Source: Alteromonas indica (GTDB taxonomy: Bacteria > Pseudomonadota > Gammaproteobacteria > Enterobacterales > Alteromonadaceae). Taken from it: DNA of 64,000 nucleotides. The notes under the pieces are model-generated. The model searched no databases and was not told the origin of the DNA. It saw nothing but the letters and a program-made list of their open reading frames with translations. A program made the translations under genes and the position numbers. Positions 36,819 to 46,696 of this stretch are shown here, piece after piece. The number at the start of each line of letters is the position of its first letter. Within the stretch, counting starts at the first letter, position 1. The stretch is taken from positions 1 to 64,000 of the forward strand of contig PYVY01000015.1 of NCBI GenBank assembly GCA_003056425.1, in the 5' to 3' direction.

Positions 36819-37251
36819 AGACTCTGATTGAAAATTGAGAGAAGGTCATAGCCTTATTTGTAGCGCCGATTTCACCAGTTAACCTTATTTAATGCAACAG
36901 GTAATCTTACTTGAATAGGGTAACTATTTGTTTAATAATAACATTTCATTATTTATTCTGAATCACGTTAAACGCTGTTTATTCATGCGCATTGTGTAAA
37001 GAATAAACCGCGCTGAAAACAGTGCGGCGCTGACAGGGCAGTTGGGTAAATTTTCCTGTTTCAGCTTCTGGTGACAATTAAAAAAATAACCATTTCAGAA
37101 GTTTGTATGACAACAATAATAAAAAACTGTCATCTTAATGAAACATAATTTTCTAACAATCTGCCGCAACAACTTTCAGCAAGAAAGTATAAGAAGAAAA
37201 GTTTTAGCTTAAAGATACCTCCATATTACGAATAAAAAGGGAAACACACAC
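36819..37251 (+). other. AT-rich regulatory region upstream of the TonB receptor
   Basis: These 433 bases between two divergent genes contain no convincing small gene. The part from 37075 to 37220 is very AT-rich. CTGTCAT at 37127-37133 equals one half of a Pho box, and it forms an inverted repeat with ATGACA at 37107-37112, but the second direct half-site is poor. The region must hold the promoter of the TonB receptor gene and that of the binding-like protein. Confidence 0.35.
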
Positions 37252-40200
37252 ATGATCTCTAAATCTAAGTTCAGCCGCGTCGCGGTTGCAGTTGCGCTGT
37301 CGGTAGGGATGTCATCGACCGCACTGGCTCAGGTAACCTCTTCTGACTTAAATGGTCAGATTTTCGGCCCTAAAGGTAATCCGGCGCCTGGCACGGTGAT
37401 TAAGGTAACGCACGTACCCACAGGTGCAGTAAAAACAGTTACCGTAAACAGTGCGGGTTCTTTCAGCATGCGCGGCTTGCGCGTGGGCGGTCCCTACACC
37501 GTTGAAATCGACTCTGATGAGTATGCTGACCAAACGATCAACGATGTTTACCTGCAACTGGGTGAAGCCTCATCTATACAACGTATGCTTGAACCACAGG
37601 GCGGCGTTGAAAATATCGTAGTAACAGCTTCTCAGGTTAGCAGCCTCTCGTTTGGCCAGGTGGGTCCATCAGCTAGCTTCGATTTGGAAACCCTGCAAGA
37701 AGCGCCTGCAATTAACCGTGATATTACTGACATCGTTCGTATGGACCCGCGCATCTATGTTGATGAAGGTGGCAGCAACGGTATTCAGTGTGTGGGCAAA
37801 AGCCCGCGTTTCAACAGCCTGACTGTAGATGGCGTTCGTATGAACGACCTGTTTGGTCTGAATTCCAACGGTTACCCAACAGAAAGAATGCCGTTTTCCT
37901 TTGATGCTATTGAAGGGGTTTCGGTAGAAATCGCGCCTTTCGATGTAATCTATGGTGGTTTCTCTGCGTGTAATATCAGTGCAGTAAGTAAAACTGGTAC
38001 AAATGAAGTTCATGGTACTGCGTTCTACGACTTCGGTAGCGATAGCCTGAAAGGTGATTCACTGGAAGGTGAAGACATTACATTGGGTTCGTATACAGAA
38101 CGTCGCTATGGCTTCTCAGTAGGCGCGCCAATTATCAAAGATAAACTGTTTATTTTTGCGGCCTATGAAAAACTTGAAGGCGCCAATACCTTTGACCGTG
38201 GTGCTATTGGTTCAGGTGCGATAAACGAAGTGGCCATCACTTCTGAAGAAATTGCTCAGATAGCAGCAATTTCACAAAATGTTTATGGCTTCGATGCCGG
38301 CTCAGTTCCTGCCAGCTTACCAAACGAAGACGAAAAGTTGTTGGTAAAACTAGACTGGAATATTAACGACTCTCACCGTTTCGCTTTTACCTATAACTAT
38401 AACGATGGTAACAATTTTGCGGAATCAGACGGCGACTCTGATGAGTTTGAGTTCTCCAGCCATTTATATGAGCGCGGCGCAGAGCTAAACTCGTACACTG
38501 GTGCGCTGTATTCAGACTGGACAGACAACTTCTCTACTGAAATCCGTATTTCTCGCACAGAGTTGGATAACCGTCAAAATTCACTTTATAGCGACGGCAC
38601 TATCGGCGGCAATGACTTTGGTGAAATCAAGATCACCCTTGATAACGAGTTAATTGGTGACGATAGCGACGACTTGACCGTTTACCTGGGTTCAGATGAT
38701 AGCCGTCAAGCTAACGACCTGGATTGGGAAAGCACCAGCATCTTGCTACGTGGTCACTACTACTTCGATAACGGCCATACTGTGACTTTCGGTTATGAAA
38801 GCGATGACCTGGATATTTTCAACCAGTTCGTACAGCATTCAGAAACCAGTTTGTCATTTAGCAGCATTGCCGACTTCGAAACCGGTACGAACGCATACGC
38901 AGAGTATGGTTATGCTTACTCCGGCGATCTAAACGACCGCGCGGCAAGCTGGGGTTATACCGCGCACTCAACGTATGCACAGGATGAGTTCTACCTGACT
39001 GACGATTTGAAAATTGTGGCTGGCCTTCGCTACGACTGGTACACCACCTCAGACCGTCCGGTAGAAAATACTGAATTCACTGCTCAAAATGGTTATAGCA
39101 ATACAGCAAACCTGGATGGCATCAGCTTATTACAGCCGCGCGTTGGTTTTAACTACACAGTAAGTGATAGTACCGAAGTTCGTGGTGGCCTGGGGCTGTT
39201 CTCAGGCGGTAACCCGAACGTTTGGATGACAAATAATTATCAAAATACAAACGTTACCGGTGGTGAAGTAAAAGGTCTGCTACCTAGCTTATTTGATGGC
39301 AGCATTACCTGGGTTAATACCGAAGAGGGTGTTACTGCAGGGCCGGGTTATTCTGTACCCGCTTCATTCGATGAGCTAATGGATGCAGGTGAGGGCGGTA
39401 ACTACGAAAGTAATAACCTGGACCCTGACTTTGAGATGCCAAGCGAGTGGAAAATTTCAGCCGGACTGACCCACATTACCAACGAAGATTACGTTTTCAA
39501 TCTTGACCTGTTGGTTAGTGTGACGCAAGACCAGGCGATGATTAAATACCTTGGTATAGAAGAAGTTGGCGTGACTGATGAAGGCTATATTGAATATGAT
39601 AGAAATGGTTATGGCTCTCTTGAGTTAACGAACTCAAGTGAAGACTCAACGTCGTATTCATTAACCGGTACGATGAACAAAAGCTGGGACAATGGTATTA
39701 CGTTAACGGGTGGTTACTCTTACAGCCACGCTGAAGATGTACAGCCTATGACCAGTTCAGTAGCGTTCTCTAACTACCAGTACCGTGCCTTTACCAATCC
39801 GAATGAAGAAGTTTCTTCATTATCAGACTGGAACATCGAGCACCGCTTAACCGCCGATATCCGCTACGATGTTGAGTGGATTGCCGGTTATGCCACCACG
39901 TTCTCTGCTTTTGCAGTAGCACAGTCTGGCCGTCCGTACAGCTTTACCTACTCCACAGGCGATAGCCGTGCAAGATTTGGTACGCCGTTCTTAGACAGCA
40001 ACAACGTGTTGCCAATAGGCGCTGAGCGTAACGAAGAAGAAAGCAGCTGGTGGACAAAAGTAGATTTAGCCGTAAGACAGGAAATCCCTGCCTTCATGGA
40101 AGAACACACCGCGCAGGTTACACTAGTGGTTGATAACTTTACCAACCTGGTAAATGACGACTGGGGTATTCTGGAAGAAGTTTCTTTCAACACATCTACC

Positions 40201-40281
40201 TTGGGAACAGCTAACCCTGAAAGTCGCCAAGGTGATGCGTCATTATGGGAAATTCGGGTAGGTGTTAACTACAGATTCTAA
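37252..40281 (+). CDS. Oar-like TonB-dependent receptor
   Basis: This 1009-residue outer-membrane protein has a signal peptide (1-26), a carboxypeptidase-regulatory-like beta-sandwich (about 30-105), a plug domain (about 120-250, with VENIVVTASQ and SLTVDGVRMND) and a large beta barrel ending in YRF. Two cysteines in the plug (GIQCVG and SACNIS) may form a disulfide, as in many Oar-like receptors. The family imports large or complex substrates using TonB energy; in marine bacteria these are often peptides, glycans or phosphorus compounds, but nothing here defines which. GGGAAACACACAC precedes the ATG. A terminator follows at 40345. Confidence 0.92.
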   Translation: MISKSKFSRVAVAVALSVGMSSTALAQVTSSDLNGQIFGPKGNPAPGTVIKVTHVPTGAVKTVTVNSAGSFSMRGLRVGGPYTVEIDSDEYADQTINDVYLQLGEASSIQRMLEPQGGVENIVVTASQVSSLSFGQVGPSASFDLETLQEAPAINRDITDIVRMDPRIYVDEGGSNGIQCVGKSPRFNSLTVDGVRMNDLFGLNSNGYPTERMPFSFDAIEGVSVEIAPFDVIYGGFSACNISAVSKTGTNEVHGTAFYDFGSDSLKGDSLEGEDITLGSYTERRYGFSVGAPIIKDKLFIFAAYEKLEGANTFDRGAIGSGAINEVAITSEEIAQIAAISQNVYGFDAGSVPASLPNEDEKLLVKLDWNINDSHRFAFTYNYNDGNNFAESDGDSDEFEFSSHLYERGAELNSYTGALYSDWTDNFSTEIRISRTELDNRQNSLYSDGTIGGNDFGEIKITLDNELIGDDSDDLTVYLGSDDSRQANDLDWESTSILLRGHYYFDNGHTVTFGYESDDLDIFNQFVQHSETSLSFSSIADFETGTNAYAEYGYAYSGDLNDRAASWGYTAHSTYAQDEFYLTDDLKIVAGLRYDWYTTSDRPVENTEFTAQNGYSNTANLDGISLLQPRVGFNYTVSDSTEVRGGLGLFSGGNPNVWMTNNYQNTNVTGGEVKGLLPSLFDGSITWVNTEEGVTAGPGYSVPASFDELMDAGEGGNYESNNLDPDFEMPSEWKISAGLTHITNEDYVFNLDLLVSVTQDQAMIKYLGIEEVGVTDEGYIEYDRNGYGSLELTNSSEDSTSYSLTGTMNKSWDNGITLTGGYSYSHAEDVQPMTSSVAFSNYQYRAFTNPNEEVSSLSDWNIEHRLTADIRYDVEWIAGYATTFSAFAVAQSGRPYSFTYSTGDSRARFGTPFLDSNNVLPIGAERNEEESSWWTKVDLAVRQEIPAFMEEHTAQVTLVVDNFTNLVNDDWGILEEVSFNTSTLGTANPESRQGDASLWEIRVGVNYRF

Positions 40282-40591
40282 ACACAACTGATTCTAAAAA
40301 TAACATGCAGTGATGCATAACAATCACGTAAAGTGAAGGTACTTGCCGGTGGTGTAACAGCTACCGGCTTTTTTATGTCTAAATATACGCTGCTGGTTAC
40401 TGCAACGGTGTTTTACCCAACACATAGAGTACAGGTTAGGTCCGACACTAATACTTGCGCCTTGTCGCTTACCGGTTGCTTATCTATATCTGTTGTTAAT
40501 TCAGCTTATTACCCTGCCTTACAGACTTGAATATAAACTTATTCGCCGCACTGCCTGTACATAAGACTTTGATACAATCAGGAGAGGCAAT
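40282..40591 (+). other. Intergenic region after the TonB receptor
   Basis: These 310 bases hold the TonB receptor's terminator and the upstream region of the DJ-1/PfpI gene. I see no gene in them. Confidence 0.4.
40345..40374 (+). terminator. Rho-independent terminator of the TonB receptor gene
   Basis: GCCGGT and ACCGGC form the stem around an eleven-base loop, followed by six T. It lies 63 bases after the stop codon. Confidence 0.75.
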
Positions 40592-41278
40592 ATGAGTAAA
40601 CGTCTGCTAATGGTAATGACATCGCACGACATCATGGGTGATTCAGGCAAGAAAACCGGCATTTGGCTGGAAGAGTTCGCATCCCCCTATTATGCCTTTG
40701 TTGACGAAGGCTACACAATTACGCTGGCTTCTACACTGGGCGGGCAGGTTCCGATAGACCCAATGAGTTTAGAAAAAGATGCGCTTACTGATGATACTGA
40801 GCGCTTCAGCAACGATGATCTGGCATCGTCGGCATTAGCGTCTACCATCGCTTTGGAAGATGTTAAAGCTGATGAATTCGATGCTGTATTCTATCCAGGT
40901 GGTCATGGTCCATTGTGGGACTTGTCCGATAATGTGCATTCGCAAACCCTGATTGAAGATATGCTAAATACCGGCAAGCCGGTGGCTGCGGTATGTCATG
41001 CGCCAATCGTATTAAAAAATGTCAAAGATAGTTCGGGCGAGCCCTACATCAAAGGTCGCGCGGTGACAGGTTTTACCAATACTGAAGAAGATGCAGTGGG
41101 GCTTACCGATGTAGTGCCTTATCTGGTGGAAGACGAATTAGTTAAAGCGGGTGGCGAGTATTCGAAAAAAGGTGATTTTGAATCTTATGTGGTAGAAGCC
41201 GGAAGACTAATTACCGGCCAGAATCCGCCTTCTTCACGGCCTGCAGCAGAAGCCTTAATTAAGCAATTAGCTAAATAG
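40592..41278 (+). CDS. DJ-1/PfpI family protein (Hsp31-like)
   Basis: This 228-residue protein has the class I glutamine-amidotransferase-like fold. The nucleophile Cys lies in AAVCHAPIVL (about residue 131), preceded by FYPGGHGPLWDL with the conserved Gly-His, and an early Glu in the LEEFASPYY segment. This corresponds to the Hsp31-like branch, whose members act as glyoxalase III, deglycase or holding chaperones on methylglyoxal-damaged molecules. Which activity it has cannot be told. GGAGAGG precedes the ATG. A terminator follows, so it is monocistronic. Confidence 0.88.
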   Translation: MSKRLLMVMTSHDIMGDSGKKTGIWLEEFASPYYAFVDEGYTITLASTLGGQVPIDPMSLEKDALTDDTERFSNDDLASSALASTIALEDVKADEFDAVFYPGGHGPLWDLSDNVHSQTLIEDMLNTGKPVAAVCHAPIVLKNVKDSSGEPYIKGRAVTGFTNTEEDAVGLTDVVPYLVEDELVKAGGEYSKKGDFESYVVEAGRLITGQNPPSSRPAAEALIKQLAK

Positions 41279-41318
41279 CGCTTAATAAGCGTATCTTCTG
41301 GATGCCAAACGTAATATA

Positions 41319-41344
41319 AGCCCGGTATAGCCGGGCTTTTTTAC
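41319..41344. terminator. Terminator between the DJ-1/PfpI gene and argR
   Basis: AAGCCCGG-TATA-GCCGGGCTT is followed by a T run on the plus strand. It lies 41 bases after the DJ-1/PfpI gene, and the argR gene ends 16 bases further on, so it may also help stop argR transcription. Confidence 0.85.
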
Positions 41345-41359
41345 TATTCGCGTCCGGTA

Positions 41360-41824
41360 CTATACATTTTCGAACAGATCTTCCACGCGCTGTCGTAAAT
41401 CTTCAATTTGGGTTACATCTGCTGGCGCTATGAAAATCGTATCGTCACCAGCAATGGTGCCTAATACGCCATCTTTTGAACTGAGCGAATCGAGCAAGCG
41501 GGCAATTAGCTGCGCGGCGCCCGGGCTGGTACGGATAATGACCATCACATTGTTATGAACAATGTCGAGTACCAGCTGCTTTAACGGGCTTTTAGCCGTA
41601 GGCATACCCAGTTCCGGGGGTAAACAATACACCATATCGCCGCGGGCATTACGGGTTCTTACTGCTCCGAATTTACTTAGCATACGAGATATTTTTGATT
41701 GACTGATATTGTCAAAGCCCTGGGTTTTCAGGGCCTCTACGATGTCGCCCTGAGAGCCGTAGCTTTCGGCTTTTAAAATTTCTTTAAACGCTTTGATTAA
41801 TTGTTCTTGTTTTAGATTTGCCAT
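41360..41824 (-). CDS. argR: Arginine repressor ArgR
   Basis: ArgR represses arginine biosynthesis genes when bound to arginine. The 154-residue protein has the winged helix N-terminal domain (about 1-75, with [20 protein letters not shown]) and the C-terminal hexamer and arginine-binding domain ([25 protein letters not shown]). I take ATG at 41824 (MANLKQEQ), which aligns with E. coli ArgR; the open frame extends ten codons upstream. It is divergent from mdh, as in many gammaproteobacteria, with candidate ARG boxes between them. Confidence 0.95.
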   Translation of the reverse strand: MANLKQEQLIKAFKEILKAESYGSQGDIVEALKTQGFDNISQSKISRMLSKFGAVRTRNARGDMVYCLPPELGMPTAKSPLKQLVLDIVHNNVMVIIRTSPGAAQLIARLLDSLSSKDGVLGTIAGDDTIFIAPADVTQIEDLRQRVEDLFENV

Positions 41825-41888
41825 AGCGCCTGCCATTATTGGTATTAAACTCACAAAGGGTTATTATTGTGCCGTAGAGGCCACAGCG

Positions 41889-41927
41889 ATGCAATTTAAT
41901 TGCATAATCATGCAGCCAAATGCATAA
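41889..41927. promoter_or_regulatory. Candidate ArgR operator between argR and mdh
   Basis: Four half-sites of ATGCA or TGCAT type occur within 39 bases (41889, 41901, 41910 and 41921). The central TGCATAATCATGCA has the exact spacing of the E. coli ARG box TGAATwwwwATTCA, with one symmetrical change in each half. The position 65 bases upstream of the argR start fits autoregulation. Confidence 0.5.
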
Positions 41928-42043
41928 ATGATGAGATAGTCAGCGGTTGTGCAGTAAGACTAACCGGTGATTGTTTTTTCCAAAGCGTTACTATAGGGTG
42001 ACGTACCGTTATACAAACGTGAAATTTCCATAGGAGAAATGAA

Positions 42044-42982
42044 ATGAAAGTAGCCGTGTTAGGTGCTGCCGGTGGTATTGGTCAGGCGCTGTCGTTGTTG
42101 TTAAAAACACAACTGCCAGCGGGTTCAGAATTAGCGCTTTACGATGTGGCACCGGTAGTTCCGGGTGTTGCTGTCGATTTAAGTCATATCCCCACTGCGG
42201 TAAAAGTAACCGGTCACGGTAAAGACGATTTGGGCGTAGCGCTGACAGGTGCTGACATTGTATTGATTCCGGCTGGCGTTCCACGTAAGCCAGGTATGGA
42301 TCGTTCTGACTTGTTCAATATCAATGCCGGTATCGTGAAAACACTGGTTGAAGGTGTTGCAGAACATTGCCCAAGCGCATGTCTTGGTATTATTACCAAC
42401 CCGGTGAATACTACGGTAGCCATTGCTGCAGAAACTTTAAAAGCAAAAGGCGTATACGATAAAAACAAATTGTTTGGGGTAACTACGCTGGATGTTATCC
42501 GCGCAGAAACATTTGTTGCCGAGCTAAAAGATATGGATCCTGCTGATGTGCACGTACCGGTTATCGGCGGCCACTCAGGCACTACTATCTTGCCATTACT
42601 GTCACAGGTTGAAGGCGTAAGCTTTTCTGATGATGAAGTAGCCAGCCTGACTACGCGTATTCAGAACGCAGGTACCGAGGTTGTGGAAGCCAAAGCTGGC
42701 GGTGGTTCAGCAACCCTATCGATGGGCCAGGCTGCTGCTCGCTTCTGCTTGTCTTTAGCTGCCGCTATGCAAGGCGAAAATGTGGTGGAATACACCTATG
42801 TTCAAATTGACGATGGCGAAGACGCAGACTTCTTTGCTCATCCAGTTCGCCTAGGCGCAAATGGCGTAGAAGAAATTCTGCCTTATGGCGACTTGAGCGA
42901 TTTTGAGCAAAAAGCGAAAGAAGACATGCTGGAAGGTTTGCGTGGCGACATCAAAATGGGCGTTGATTTCGTTAACGGCTAA
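42044..42982 (+). CDS. mdh: Malate dehydrogenase
   Basis: The 312-residue enzyme converts malate and NAD+ to oxaloacetate and NADH in the TCA cycle. It shows the Rossmann motif [11 protein letters not shown] at the N-terminus, the substrate-binding [11 protein letters not shown] loop, ITNPVNTTV, and the catalytic [11 protein letters not shown]. Length and sequence match E. coli Mdh (312). AGGAG precedes the ATG. It is divergent from argR and ends at a strong stem-loop. Confidence 0.97.
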   Translation: MKVAVLGAAGGIGQALSLLLKTQLPAGSELALYDVAPVVPGVAVDLSHIPTAVKVTGHGKDDLGVALTGADIVLIPAGVPRKPGMDRSDLFNINAGIVKTLVEGVAEHCPSACLGIITNPVNTTVAIAAETLKAKGVYDKNKLFGVTTLDVIRAETFVAELKDMDPADVHVPVIGGHSGTTILPLLSQVEGVSFSDDEVASLTTRIQNAGTEVVEAKAGGGSATLSMGQAAARFCLSLAAAMQGENVVEYTYVQIDDGEDADFFAHPVRLGANGVEEILPYGDLSDFEQKAKEDMLEGLRGDIKMGVDFVNG

Positions 42983-43004
42983 TTATCGAAGCACGTACAG
43001 TTAA

Positions 43005-43037
43005 ATAGAACTGGGCTTTTTTTCGGCCCAGTTCTAT
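43005..43037 (+). terminator. Stem-loop after mdh
   Basis: ATAGAACTGGGC and GCCCAGTTCTAT make a perfect 12-bp stem around a T-rich loop, 23 bases after the mdh stop codon. The T run lies in the loop rather than after the stem, so it is a slightly unusual terminator or mRNA-protecting hairpin. Confidence 0.65.
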
Positions 43038-43799
43038 TGTTTATTGCAGGTATTAAATGGCGTATTTTAGTGAAGCGTTACGTTGCACAAGCCGGCAATG
43101 GGAATGAATGCTCTATCAAAGAAGTACGTTTGAGTGACCTATTTAATTTTATATTTTTATATAAAATTCAGCCTATCGGCATAGTGTTCTGATGTCGTAT
43201 CATCCAGTTTAATAACCGTTTTTTCCTGACACTCACTCAATAGCAATGATGCCCGGCATTTCTGGGGCCCCGCACTATAAAAAACTTCTATTGACTGGTC
43301 TTATCGCAATTTAATTTTCTCTGTAGCGATGGATAGCGTAAATCGGCCGCAGGCAGCTCCACTTTCCTCTGTAACTTTTTTGGCATGATAGGTTGCCAGA
43401 CCTTGGCTCCCCAGGATATATTCGCACCAACGTCATTCCAGTGGTTTCATAAGCTATAACGACAATTTGCGTCGCCATATGACCCACCCCGCGATACAAA
43501 CCTTTATGCAAAGTGCTATAGCTCATCAGCGAATAGGTCGCTAGCGGGATTTTCCATAGAATAGAAAACCTACACATGCTGCTGATATGCATCTATCTAT
43601 CAAAGATTTAACGGTATTAGATAAAGGTACAGGGAGGTTGAGCGTGTGTTCGCCCCCATGTGTTATGCATTAGTAGAGGATAAAAGAAAAATCTGAAATT
43701 AGGGGGAGAGCTAATCTTACCGGCTTTTCCACGCGAAGTCTGGTGCAGGCTTTAACCAAGGCCAACCTGCAGAAGAATAGGCTGGCCTTGGGGAATATG
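43038..43799 (+). other. Gene-free stretch between mdh and the bacteriophytochrome
   Basis: No convincing gene is present in these 762 bases; two short minus-strand frames have no ribosome site or recognisable sequence. A perfect AT-only inverted repeat, AATTTTATAT-TTTT-ATATAAAATT, lies at 43145-43168. The sequence may be the remains of a decayed gene, but nothing recognisable is left. Confidence 0.4.
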
Positions 43800-46454
43800 T
43801 TAATCCATAACCTTTTTAATGATTTCCTTGGACAAGGGCTTAACAAAATGATCATCAAAGCCAGCCTGCTTTGAGCTTTCAATGTATTTATCCGTTCCCC
43901 AGCCGCTTTGCGAATAAAACTTAACCATATTGGCCCCAGGCAATGCTTTTAATATCTTGCATAGCTCATAACCATCAATGTCTGGCATGCCGATATCCAA
44001 AAAGACGCAATGAGGTTTAAAGTTTTTGAACTCATCGATAGCATCACGCGGAACGCTAATACCGCGGGTTTCAAAACCCATTGTGGTGGCTAAAAGACAA
44101 TACATATCTACAAGATCTTCGTTATCGTCCACAAACATTATCCGTTTTCCAGATAAGTTGGTATCGGATTCTTCGGTGCTCTCTTGATCACCAAAAGCCA
44201 GTTCATAGATTGGTAGTTTAACCGTAAAGGTACTACCTTTTCCCTCGCCTGAGCTGGTTACATCAACACTACCATGGTGTAATGCAACCAATTTGCTTAC
44301 TAACGTCAAGCCAATACCCAGACCGCCTTTGGTATGAGTAGAATGTGCTTCAATCTGCGTGAACATATTAAAGACATCTTTCAGACGGTCTTGAGGAATG
44401 CCCATACCATTATCACTAATGTGCACTACCACCATTGAGCCTTCTTGTTTAATATTTATATTAATCTGGCCCTGCTCGTTGGTGTATTTAGCAGCATTGT
44501 GAATAATATTGGAAAATACCTGGCTTAAGCGGGCTTTGTCGCCGAACACGGTTGCCCCTTCACTCAGGTACTGGACATCCAGCGTATGGTGTTTGGCTTT
44601 CACATGCTGATCGACAATTTCCAGCGACTCGGAAATCACATCGTGGATATTCAGCTTCTCAAATTCGAGTTTTACTTTACCCCGGGTGATACGCGACACA
44701 TCCATCAAATCATTAATCAGTTTTGACATATACTCAGCTTGCCGATTAATGATAGAGGTGACCCGCTTGCGGGTGCCCTCGTCATCTACGGTTTCCAGGA
44801 TACTGGCGCCGGACATAATAGGTCCAAGAGGGTTACGCAGCTCATGGGCCAGGGTGGCCAGAAATTCATTGCGGTATTGGTCCTGTTTTTCCAGTTCTTT
44901 AATACTGATATGCATACGCTCCTGAACTTCCAGGGCGTAGACAAGGAACATACGGTTAAGCCGGTGGGCAGTGTTAATATCGGCCTTCTCGAATTTTTTC
45001 GAGTGGCCAGTGATAGTGCGTTCATGGACAGTAAACGAGGTCCGCGGCTCCAGCCGCTTCGCTTTGGGCGAATCTTCGTTAACTTCCTCTTGCGCGCCAA
45101 CCCACTTTTGCTTCATAGGCCGTTCTTTACGAAACCAAGCGGTAAAGTATTTCTTCTTCTCAAACAACGGGATAATCATGATGCCTGCGATGCCGTATTG
45201 TTTGGTTTCGGGCCATTCTTCATACAGGTTATCGCTGACGTAAGGAAAGCCTTCGTTATGGCGGGCGCGGCTAAAAATTGTTTTGGTCAGCTCCACGGGA
45301 AGGTGCTGGCCCAGGGTGATGGTTTCATATTCTGAATAGTACAGAAAACCATGGGTATCCAGAGCTTCCAGAAAATCGCCCTCGGCATTTTTAATAACTT
45401 TACCAATCGGGTTTGAAGGACCGATTCTATTGAGCATGGCATCTACTGCCTGCTCGGTTTTTTCAAATCGTAAACGCGCCAGCTCTTCTTCTTTTGCTTT
45501 TAAGTGCCAGCTGAATAACTGGCTGAGATTCTCGCACTGCAATCGAACATTTTGGGGGATGTAGCTGGGTTCACGGTTATGGCAGGTGATAAGTCCATAC
45601 AGCTCGCCATCAGTGACCAACGAGATAGAAAACGTCGCGCGCTGCCCCTGATTCCTGACGTATTGCAAGTGGATAGGCGAAAACGTACGTAATAAGGAGC
45701 GGGTCAAATCCAGTGGCTGCCGGTGGCTTTCCTCGGTAGTAGGAATAAGCTTAGAAGGCGGCAGTTCCGTATCGGGGGTCAATCTTACCCAATTGACTTT
45801 ATACAGCTCCCGGGCCTGGGGGGGGATGTCTTTGGCTGGAAAATGCAGTTCGTTGTAGGACTCCAGTTCATCGCTTTTCGCCTCGGCGATGACCTTGCCA
45901 GAAAAGTCTTCCTGAAACTTGTACAGTACCACCCGGTCCATATTCGTCAGATACTTAATGGTAGACACCATTTCGTTAGCCATTTCTTCCAACGTGGTCA
46001 TTTCTTTGAACCGCGGGGCTACCGTCATCGCGTACAATTTAATGAACTGCTCGGCGCTGTAGGTATCACGAAATTCCGTGGCCGGCTCCAGTTCGACCAC
46101 ATAGCGTTCGCCGGAGTCGTAGACCACGGCCAGATAATCGCTTTCGGTGTCAGGCTTTAAAACATCAGCTTTCAGATGCAGCTTGATAGGAAGCCGAATC
46201 TTATTTTTGGTGACTCGCTCGAAGGTTTCGTTAAGAAAGTTGCGTTCATCCGCTTCGGGAGACAGAAGATCCAGAAAATGTTTGCCAATCAACTGCTCAT
46301 TAAAGATTTCCTGCGTGTTTTCACTCACGACGGTAATTTTTAAATCTTCATAATCAAATGCAATTAAAAAGCCATAGCCCTGGATACTTTCAGGGATATG
46401 AATCGGCTCATCTTCACATTTGTCGAAAGGCATATTTTGCGGATCGTATTGCAT
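43800..46454 (-). CDS. Bacteriophytochrome hybrid histidine kinase
   Basis: The 884-residue protein has the full photosensory core PAS-GAF-PHY (about 1-510). Cys13 in KCEDEPIHIP matches the biliverdin-binding Cys of bacteriophytochromes. The GAF domain has LYKF, the DIPPQAR motif (normally PASDIP), SPIHLQYVRNQG and GLITCHN, placing the chromophore-pocket Asp, His and Tyr residues. The PHY tongue has PRTSF, with WVG where most have WGG or WAG. Output: HisKA with His at about 537 in HELRNPL, HATPase_c (DNGMGIP, GLGIGLTL), and a C-terminal receiver domain with Asp at about 820 in FLDIGMPD. It should bind biliverdin and sense red/far-red light. No heme oxygenase or response regulator is adjacent. 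Confidence 0.92.
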   Translation of the reverse strand: MQYDPQNMPFDKCEDEPIHIPESIQGYGFLIAFDYEDLKITVVSENTQEIFNEQLIGKHFLDLLSPEADERNFLNETFERVTKNKIRLPIKLHLKADVLKPDTESDYLAVVYDSGERYVVELEPATEFRDTYSAEQFIKLYAMTVAPRFKEMTTLEEMANEMVSTIKYLTNMDRVVLYKFQEDFSGKVIAEAKSDELESYNELHFPAKDIPPQARELYKVNWVRLTPDTELPPSKLIPTTEESHRQPLDLTRSLLRTFSPIHLQYVRNQGQRATFSISLVTDGELYGLITCHNREPSYIPQNVRLQCENLSQLFSWHLKAKEEELARLRFEKTEQAVDAMLNRIGPSNPIGKVIKNAEGDFLEALDTHGFLYYSEYETITLGQHLPVELTKTIFSRARHNEGFPYVSDNLYEEWPETKQYGIAGIMIIPLFEKKKYFTAWFRKERPMKQKWVGAQEEVNEDSPKAKRLEPRTSFTVHERTITGHSKKFEKADINTAHRLNRMFLVYALEVQERMHISIKELEKQDQYRNEFLATLAHELRNPLGPIMSGASILETVDDEGTRKRVTSIINRQAEYMSKLINDLMDVSRITRGKVKLEFEKLNIHDVISESLEIVDQHVKAKHHTLDVQYLSEGATVFGDKARLSQVFSNIIHNAAKYTNEQGQININIKQEGSMVVVHISDNGMGIPQDRLKDVFNMFTQIEAHSTHTKGGLGIGLTLVSKLVALHHGSVDVTSSGEGKGSTFTVKLPIYELAFGDQESTEESDTNLSGKRIMFVDDNEDLVDMYCLLATTMGFETRGISVPRDAIDEFKNFKPHCVFLDIGMPDIDGYELCKILKALPGANMVKFYSQSGWGTDKYIESSKQAGFDDHFVKPLSKEIIKKVMD

Positions 46455-46622
46455 AGGCTTCCTGAAAAAAATTTACGGCAGGGCAAGCCAGGCAAAGTAG
46501 CATGAGCCGCCCAATAATAGTATTAAACGAAATTTAACCCGAATTGTTCATTTAATCTGAACAATTGCTACGGAGGGGCTAGCCTCAACTGAATGCGAGA
46601 TGTTTGGTGAGTGATTTATAAA

Positions 46623-46646
46623 AAAACCGGTCCAAAGACCGGTTTT
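46623..46646 (-). terminator. Rho-independent terminator of ppc
   Basis: AAAACCGGTC-CAAA-GACCGGTTTT with, on the minus strand, further T residues after the stem. It lies 51 bases after the ppc stop codon. Confidence 0.85.
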
Positions 46647-46696
46647 AATGATGGCAATTGGCATGTAACCACGCCCTAAAACGGTATCACATAGGT

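Noticed and set aside
43296..43305. GATAAGACCA (minus strand), resembling the start of the candidate CrbR motif
   Set aside because: The second half does not match: the following bases read GTCAA with the spacing shortened by two, and no acetate-related gene is near.
43311..43592. 93-codon minus-strand frame in the mdh-phytochrome gap
   Set aside because: No ribosome site, no motif and unusual composition; treated as chance.
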